Assembly (NCBI GenBank): GCA_025360715.1
Contig: JANYBS010000026.1
Span: 1-64,000 of the forward strand
Length of the DNA: 64,000 nucleotides
From: Candidatus Eiseniibacteriota bacterium
Lineage (GTDB): Bacteria > Eisenbacteria > RBG-16-71-46
Direction: 5' to 3'
Part shown: positions 58,831 through 64,000 of the stretch, piece by piece
Layout of the letters: each line of letters begins with the position of its first letter
Position numbering within the stretch: position 1 is the first letter of the stretch
Notes under the pieces: generated by a model
Databases searched by the model: none
Seen by the model: the letters and a program-made list of their open reading frames with translations, nothing else
Told to the model about the DNA's origin: nothing
Made by a program: the position numbers and the translations under genes

Positions 58831-59267
58831 CAGAACTCCGCAGCGCGCAGCGAGCGCGCAGCCTTGTCGAGCACACCATTCACGAAGCGCCCCGATTCCT
58901 CGCTGCCGTAGCGGCGCGCGATCTCGATGGCTTCGTCGATCACGACGCGCGCTGGCGAACCCGGGCGCGAAAGCAGCTCGGCCACGGCCACGCGCAACGT
59001 CGCGCGGTCGGTCGCCGCCAAGCGGTTGAGCGGCCAGTGCTCGGCCGACGCGCGCAGCAGCGTGTCGATCTCGGCGCCGCGCGTTTCGAGCGCGCGCACG
59101 AGGTCGCTCACGAGCTCACGCTGGTCGTCGGTCAGGTCCTCTTCGGGTGCGCGCAGGTCCCACGCGAACGCGTAACTGTCGCCGGCCACGTCGGCCTGGT
59201 ACGCGACGCGGAAGGCGACCTCGCGCGCGCGGCGGCGCTGGCCCGTGACGGGGGTGGACTCGGTCAT
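58830..59267 (-). CDS. nusB: Transcription antitermination factor NusB
   Basis: RRRAREVAFRVAYQAD; ATDRATLRVAVAELLSRPGSPARVVIDEAIEIARRYGSEESGRFVNGVLDKAAR. Confidence 0.95.
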   Translation of the reverse strand: MTESTPVTGQRRRAREVAFRVAYQADVAGDSYAFAWDLRAPEEDLTDDQRELVSDLVRALETRGAEIDTLLRASAEHWPLNRLAATDRATLRVAVAELLSRPGSPARVVIDEAIEIARRYGSEESGRFVNGVLDKAARSLRAAEF

Positions 59268-59740
59268 GTGCTCCTCACGGCGCGGCGGTGCCGCGCCATC
59301 GCGATGCCGGCAAGCGCAACCTGCGCGCCGGTGTTGCCCATCTCGCCGCCGCTACGGGCGGCGGCCTGTTCGGCGTCGTATGCCGCCAGCACGCCGTTGA
59401 GCACGGGCACGCCGGTATCAAGCGCGACGCGCATCAGGCCTTGCGAGGCCGCTTCGGCGACGAGGCGGAAATGTTCCGTTTCGCCCTTGATCACGCAGCC
59501 ATAAGCCAACACGGCGTCGAAGCGCCCGGACTCGGCCGCCCACTTGGCTGCGACCGGCAGCTCGTAGCTGCCCGGCACCCAGCGCACTTCCACATCGGCG
59601 TCCGCCGCGCCGCGATGGCGCAACACGTCAAGCGCCGCGTCCACCAGCCGCTCGACGATGTGCTCGTTCCACGTGGCCGCGAGCACGGCGAAGCGCAGCC
59701 CCGTGGCGTCGGATTCCGGCTTGAGGACTTGCACGCTCAC
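59264..59740 (-). CDS. ribH: 6,7-dimethyl-8-ribityllumazine synthase
   Basis: [64 protein letters not shown]. Confidence 0.96.
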   Translation of the reverse strand: MSVQVLKPESDATGLRFAVLAATWNEHIVERLVDAALDVLRHRGAADADVEVRWVPGSYELPVAAKWAAESGRFDAVLAYGCVIKGETEHFRLVAEAASQGLMRVALDTGVPVLNGVLAAYDAEQAAARSGGEMGNTGAQVALAGIAMARHRRAVRST

Positions 59741-61014
59741 TCGCCCCCCAGCGCCAGATCGAGCAGATGGCCCAGCTTGTCTCGCTTGGTCGACAGGTAG
59801 CGCTTGTTGTGGCGGTTGGGTGCGATCTGCAGGCCGACGCGTTTTTCTATTTGTAGACCGTACGCTTCGAGGCCCACGATCTTGCGCGGGTTGTTCGTGA
59901 GCAGCTCGATCTTCTGCAAGCCCAGATCCGCCAGGATCTGCGCGCCGATGCCGTAATCACGCAGGTCGGCCGGGAAGCCCAACTTGAGGTTCGCGGTCAC
60001 GGTGTCGTAGCCCTTGTCCTGCAGCTGGTACGCGCGCAGCTTGTTGGCCAGGCCGATGCCGCGGCCTTCCTGGCGCAGGTAGAGCAGCACGCCGTTGCCG
60101 CGTTTCTGGATCGCCCGCATGGCCGCGTGCAGCTGCGGCCCGCAGTCGCAGCGCTGCGAGCCGAACACGTCGCCGGTCAGGCATTGCGAGTGCACGCGCA
60201 CGAGCGCGGCCTGCTTGCGGCTGAGCTTGCCCTTCACGAGCGCCACGTGATGGTCGCCTTCGAGCACGCTCTGGTACAAGTGCAGCTGGAACTCGCCCTC
60301 AGCGGTCGGCAGCGGCACGGTGAGCACGTGGCGCACGAGCTTCTCGCGATGGCGGCGGTACTCGATGAGGTCGCGAATGGTGAGAATGCCCAGGCCATGC
60401 CGCGCCGCGAACTTTTGCAGCTCGGGCAGGCGCATCATGTGGCCGTCTTCGGTGAGCACTTCGCACACGGCGGCGACCGGATGCAGTCCGCCCAGCGTGC
60501 ACAGGTCCGGCGCGGCCTCGGAGTGTCCCGCGCGGCGCAGCACGCCGCCCGGCATGGCCTTGAGCGGGAAGATGTGCCCGGGGCGCACGAAGTCGGTCGC
60601 CTTGGCGCGCGGCTTGGCGAGATCGCGCAGCGTCTTCGCGCGATCGAACGCCGAGGTGCCCGTGGTGGTGCCGGCGCGCGAATCCACCGATTCGGTGAAC
60701 GGCGTACCGAACTTGGACGTGTTGTTGGAGACCAGCAGCTTCAGGTCGAGCCGCTCGGCGACATCGGGCGCCATGGCGGCGCACAGAATGCCGCGGCCGT
60801 GCTTGACCGCGAAGTTGACCATGGCGGGCGTCGCCTTCTGGGCGGCGAAGACCAGGTCGCCTTCGTTCTCGCGGTCCGCGTCGTCGACCACGATGATCAT
60901 CTTGCCCGCGGCGATACGCCGCACGGCCTCTTCAACGTCCAGGAACACGCCCGGGGCGGAGCCGTTGCGGCTCACACCCTTTGCGCGGGGTTTCTTGAGA
61001 GTGGCGGTGCTCAC
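59737..61014 (-). CDS. ribBA: Bifunctional 3,4-dihydroxy-2-butanone-4-phosphate synthase / GTP cyclohydrolase II
   Basis: [60 protein letters not shown]. Confidence 0.96.
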   Translation of the reverse strand: MSTATLKKPRAKGVSRNGSAPGVFLDVEEAVRRIAAGKMIIVVDDADRENEGDLVFAAQKATPAMVNFAVKHGRGILCAAMAPDVAERLDLKLLVSNNTSKFGTPFTESVDSRAGTTTGTSAFDRAKTLRDLAKPRAKATDFVRPGHIFPLKAMPGGVLRRAGHSEAAPDLCTLGGLHPVAAVCEVLTEDGHMMRLPELQKFAARHGLGILTIRDLIEYRRHREKLVRHVLTVPLPTAEGEFQLHLYQSVLEGDHHVALVKGKLSRKQAALVRVHSQCLTGDVFGSQRCDCGPQLHAAMRAIQKRGNGVLLYLRQEGRGIGLANKLRAYQLQDKGYDTVTANLKLGFPADLRDYGIGAQILADLGLQKIELLTNNPRKIVGLEAYGLQIEKRVGLQIAPNRHNKRYLSTKRDKLGHLLDLALGGE

Positions 61015-61622
61015 GACTGCCTCCCGGCCATGCCGGAATCCTCGAGCAGGCGCGCGAGGTAGCGCGCCAGGAGGTCGACTTCGAGATTCACCCGCCGCCC
61101 GGCCTTGTGATCCTGAGCCGTGGTGACCGCGAGTGTGTGGGGAATGTAAGCGATTTCGCAGCCATCCGGCGTGAGTGCGGCCACCGTGAGGCTGATGCCG
61201 TCTATGGCAAGAGACCCCTTCTCGGGGATGAAGCGGCGCAGTTCCGTGGGCACGCGGATCGTGATGCGAGTGCCATCGCCCTCTTTCGCGTCGACGATCA
61301 CCTCGCCCACGCCGTCAACGTGGCCCTGCACCATGTGGCCGCCCAGGCGCTGCTCCAACCTGAGCGCGCGTTCCAGGTTCACGCGCTCGCCCACCGCCCA
61401 CGCGCCGAGCGTGGTGCGCGCGAGCGTCTCGGGGATCGCTTCGACCGCGAAGCGGCCCGGCTCGAGCGCGACGACCGTGAGGCACACGCCGCTGCACGCG
61501 ATGCTGTCGCCCACGTGCGCGTCTTCCATCACGAGCTCGGCGGCGAGCCAGAAGCGCCGGCCGGCAGAGCGCTCTTCGAGCTGCGCGACATGGCCGACTT
61601 CCTCGATGAGTCCGGTGAACAT
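61011..61622 (-). CDS. ribE: Riboflavin synthase alpha subunit
   Basis: [44 protein letters not shown]. Confidence 0.95.
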   Translation of the reverse strand: MFTGLIEEVGHVAQLEERSAGRRFWLAAELVMEDAHVGDSIACSGVCLTVVALEPGRFAVEAIPETLARTTLGAWAVGERVNLERALRLEQRLGGHMVQGHVDGVGEVIVDAKEGDGTRITIRVPTELRRFIPEKGSLAIDGISLTVAALTPDGCEIAYIPHTLAVTTAQDHKAGRRVNLEVDLLARYLARLLEDSGMAGRQS

Positions 61623-61623
61623 G

Positions 61624-62736
61624 TCAGCGCCCTCCTTTGAATGCCACCCACGTGAGCGTGTCGGCGCCCACGCGCGCAACGCTCTGCACGCGGCCTGCGG
61701 GTGCGCTCGTGAGCGTGGCGCCGAAGGGCGCACACCAGCTGAGCCCCGCGCCGAGCACGCGCGGCGCGGTGAAGAGCGCCAGGCGCTGCACGAGTCCCAC
61801 GCGCAGCCAAGCGCCGCCCAGCAGCGCGCCGCCCTCGATCAGCACCTCGTGATGGCCCTCGCGCGCCAGGCGCTTGGCCAGCGCGAGCGCCGAGACGCGG
61901 CCTTGCACGAGCGGCAGCTTCCAAACGCGCACGCCGCGCGCTTCGAGCGCAGCCACGCGAGCGGCCGGAGCGTTCGCGCCGCATGCGACCACGGTGCCGC
62001 GCGCAAGCGTTCGCGAGAACAGCTTGAGCGTGAGCGGCAGCTTCAGCGCCGTGTCGCAGACCACGCGCAGCGGCTGCGTCGCATTCTTGATGCCGCGCGC
62101 GGTGAGCCGCGGATCGTCGGCGCGCGCGGTGCCGGCGCCGATCACGACGCAATCGCTCGTCGCGCGCAGCACGTGGCCCACGCGCCGCGCCTCGGGCCCG
62201 GTGATCCAGCGCGAGTGACCCTTGGCGTCGGCGATGCGGCCGTCGAGCGTGGCCGCCACCTTCCACGTGACGCGCGGCAGGCCGTGCTCGTGAACGCGCA
62301 GGTAGCTCGCGAGCGTCTCGCGCGCTTCATCGGCGCACAGACCCACTTCCACGCGGACGCCCGCGGCGCGCAGCTTGCGCAAGCCCCGGCCGTTCACGAT
62401 CGCGTGCGGGTCGCGCACCGCGACGACGCAGCGCCGGATGCCGGCGGCGATGATGGCATCGGTGCACGGCGGCGTGCGGCCCACGTGCGCGCAGGGCTCC
62501 AGCGTCACATACAGCGTGGCGCCGCGCGCGGCGGCTCCAGCCTTGGAGAGCGCCATGGCCTCGGCGTGCGGCGCGCCCAGCTGCGCATGCCAGCCCTCGG
62601 CGATCACGCGGCCGGCCTTGACCAGCACGGCTCCCACCACCGGATTGGGCGCGGTGCGCCCGCGGCCACGCTCCGCCAAGCGCAAGGCGCGCAGCATGAA
62701 CGCGCGGTCGGCGGCGGCAGAGGAGGCAGTGGGCAT
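61624..62736 (-). CDS. ribD: Bifunctional diaminohydroxyphosphoribosylaminopyrimidine deaminase / 5-amino-6-(5-phosphoribosylamino)uracil reductase
   Basis: NPVVGAVLVKAGRVIAEGWHAQLGAPHAEAMAL; VTLEPCAHVGRTPPCTDAII; KVAATLDGRIADAKGHSRWITG; SD AAAGG before ATG at 62736. Confidence 0.96.
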   Translation of the reverse strand: MPTASSAAADRAFMLRALRLAERGRGRTAPNPVVGAVLVKAGRVIAEGWHAQLGAPHAEAMALSKAGAAARGATLYVTLEPCAHVGRTPPCTDAIIAAGIRRCVVAVRDPHAIVNGRGLRKLRAAGVRVEVGLCADEARETLASYLRVHEHGLPRVTWKVAATLDGRIADAKGHSRWITGPEARRVGHVLRATSDCVVIGAGTARADDPRLTARGIKNATQPLRVVCDTALKLPLTLKLFSRTLARGTVVACGANAPAARVAALEARGVRVWKLPLVQGRVSALALAKRLAREGHHEVLIEGGALLGGAWLRVGLVQRLALFTAPRVLGAGLSWCAPFGATLTSAPAGRVQSVARVGADTLTWVAFKGGR

Positions 62737-62861
62737 GGGAACCTTTCGCGGAGAATAGACAAGCCCCGAGGGGACTCCCACGGGGCCGCGAAGGACAACG
62801 CCATGCGAGGACCGGGCCCGGGGTGCTTGCCGGACTGCGGCCTGTCAGATGCGCCGACCCT

Positions 62862-62992
62862 CCCCTTCTTTCATCCCGACTTTAACGGTCGGCCCCGGAA
62901 TCACACCGGGTCTGCCATCAGCCGCGCCATGGGGGCGCAAAGCTGGGGCTCGCGGGCTGTACCGCCGGTGGGGACTTGCGCCCCGCCCCGAA
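62862..62992 (-). ncRNA. FMN riboswitch (RFN element) controlling ribD
   Basis: Minus strand GGGGCGGGGCGCAAGTCCCCACCGGCGGTACAGCCCGCGAGCC...GGCTGATGGCAGACCCGGTGTGATTCCGGGGCCGACCGTTAAAGTCGGGATGAAAGAAGG matches the RFN consensus. Confidence 0.97.
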
Positions 62993-63009
62993 GGAGAAAA
63001 GCGGGGCGG

Positions 63010-63038
63010 AGCATACGGCGCGAGCGCTGGGGCGTCAA
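63010..63038 (-). promoter_or_regulatory. Sigma70-type promoter P2 for the FMN riboswitch/rib operon
   Basis: Minus strand TTGACG (63038-63033) - 17 nt - TATGCT (63015-63010). Confidence 0.8.
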
Positions 63039-63076
63039 AAATGACGCGGCGAGGGGCCCGGTGGCCCCCCGCCGCT
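63033..63076 (-). terminator. Intrinsic terminator of the mini-gene upstream of the riboswitch
   Basis: Minus strand GCGGCGGGGGGCC-ACCG-GGCCCCTCGCCGC followed by GTCATTTTTGAC. Confidence 0.8.
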
Positions 63077-63195
63077 TTCGGTGCGCTGCTGGGATTCGCG
63101 AGGCGACCCAGCGGTGCTGGTCCGCCTAGCGGACAGCCACCTCCGCGATCCTCATCATGATGGTACTAGACAATGGACCACCTCCTTTCTTGCGT
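63036..63195 (-). ncRNA. Putative ~160-nt discrete transcript carrying a 15-aa ORF and competing hairpins
   Basis: Bounded by promoter P1 and the terminator; contains an extended SD, a micro-ORF and three competing hairpins; no ORF of 60 aa or more on this strand explains it. Confidence 0.55.
63126..63173 (-). CDS. Micro-ORF, 15 aa, MSSTIMMRIAEVAVR (TTG start)
   Basis: TTG TCT AGT ACC ATC ATG ATG AGG ATC GCG GAG GTG GCT GTC CGC TAG; SD AGAAAGGAGGTGGTCCA directly upstream with 7-nt spacing from GGAGG. Confidence 0.6.
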   Translation of the reverse strand: MSSTIMMRIAEVAVR

Positions 63196-63201
63196 TCGAT
63201 C

Positions 63202-63231
63202 AGCATAGGAGTGGCCAGAAAGACGAGTCAA
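63202..63231 (-). promoter_or_regulatory. Sigma70-type promoter P1 with upstream A-tract
   Basis: Minus strand AAAAAACCCCG-TTGACT (63231-63226) - 18 nt - TATGCT (63207-63202). Confidence 0.8.
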
Positions 63232-63281
63232 CGGGGTTTTTTGGCGCCGCTCGGGCCGCGGGCCCCCAGCGTACGGAACGC

Positions 63282-63878
63282 TCAATAGTGGATCGCGAAG
63301 CGCGCCGTCCAGACCGACCAGGTGCCCTGCGTGACCGGCACGATGCGGGTGCCCAGTTCGATGCCGACGCCCACCACGCTGTTGATCCGCGGCCCCAGCG
63401 TGAGGTCGGCCGCGAACTCCGGCTTGGCCTCGCTCACGGTGAGGTCGCCAAACGCCGCGCCGCCGCCGGCCACGCTGAGGTCCGCATGCGGCAGAGCCAG
63501 GCCGGGGCCGAAGGCAAGGTGCGTGAACGGGCCCTTCTTCGGCTGGTAGCTGGCCATGAGCGCCACGTCGAACATGGCGTAGTCGAGCCCGGCGTTCACG
63601 CTGCCGCGCCTGGTCTGGCTCGAGCCGAGCAGGTTGAACGCGATCGTGGGGCCCAGGCGCCACTGGGCATTGAGCGGATAGTCGATGCCCGCGGCCACGG
63701 AGATCGAGCCCGCGGGTGCGAGCGAGTCCGATACCAGTTTCGCATAGCCGAACGCCACGTGGCCGTGCCACGCGTCGAGCTTCATGTAGGCATCCGCCGG
63801 CCGCGCCATGCCGAGGACGGCGAGTGTCGCGAGCAGCACGGCGAGCAAGGCGGCCGGGGCGGAACGGACTCGGATCAT
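63282..63878 (-). CDS. Outer-membrane beta-barrel-like protein, signal peptide
   Basis: MIRVRSAPAALLAVLLATLAVLGMARPADAY; alternating hydrophobic strands ending in an aromatic residue (...TARFAIHY); SD GGAG upstream. Confidence 0.7.
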   Translation of the reverse strand: MIRVRSAPAALLAVLLATLAVLGMARPADAYMKLDAWHGHVAFGYAKLVSDSLAPAGSISVAAGIDYPLNAQWRLGPTIAFNLLGSSQTRRGSVNAGLDYAMFDVALMASYQPKKGPFTHLAFGPGLALPHADLSVAGGGAAFGDLTVSEAKPEFAADLTLGPRINSVVGVGIELGTRIVPVTQGTWSVWTARFAIHY

Positions 63879-64000
63879 GCGGTTCTCCGGATGGGCGGGG
63901 CTGCGGACGCTTACGTGGCGGGGAATCGCCGCCTCGCAGGGCCATACACCGTGCGAGGCCCCGCAGTGCCGCCATAACAGCGCCGGCGGCGGATACGAGA

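Noticed and set aside
63174-63190. Plus-strand TGGACCACCTCCTTTCT as a 16S rRNA 3'-end fragment
   Set aside because: Only these 17 nt resemble the 16S tail (one C/T difference). The preceding sequence has no helix 45-like or other 16S similarity, and on the minus strand it sits exactly as an SD before an ORF downstream of a promoter.
1-64000. CRISPR arrays, IS elements, prophage or integrase signatures
   Set aside because: No regularly spaced direct repeats, transposase or integrase motifs, or target-site duplications were seen; the gene order is housekeeping plus surface glycan genes.

Overview
The window is a contiguous, GC-rich bacterial chromosome segment. Of about 43 protein genes, every one except rpmB is on the minus strand. 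The FlgD/T9SS-like C-terminal tail on one secreted protein and the repeated 'PGWP' secreted protein suggest an FCB-like or Eisenbacteria-like candidate phylum (inference only). From left to right it contains: (1) the 5' part of a secreted PGWP-repeat protein that runs off the left edge and is missing from the supplied ORF track; (2) recG and rpmB; (3) a complete division/cell-wall (dcw) cluster read leftward, mraZ-STAS-rsmH-ftsL-ftsI-murE-murF-mraY-murD-ftsW-murG-murC-ftsQ-ftsA-ftsZ-TPR, with a four-repeat MraZ operator; (4) a cell-surface polysaccharide/glycosyltransferase region, split by a CHAT-TPR / ECF sigma / anti-sigma module and containing an asparagine synthetase; (5) a ribD-ribE-ribBA-ribH-nusB operon behind a clear FMN riboswitch; (6) an outer-membrane-like protein. 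The most unusual signal is an unannotated mini-gene on the minus strand at about 63,231-63,033, between the outer-membrane protein gene and the FMN riboswitch. It has a near-consensus promoter with an upstream A-tract and a 17-nt Shine-Dalgarno region complementary to essentially the whole expected 3' tail of 16S rRNA. This is followed by a 15-codon ORF (MSSTIMMRIAEVAVR), a chain of mutually competing hairpins with the stop codon in one loop, and a strong intrinsic terminator whose U-tract overlaps the -35 box of the riboswitch promoter. No tRNA, rRNA, CRISPR or mobile element was found.
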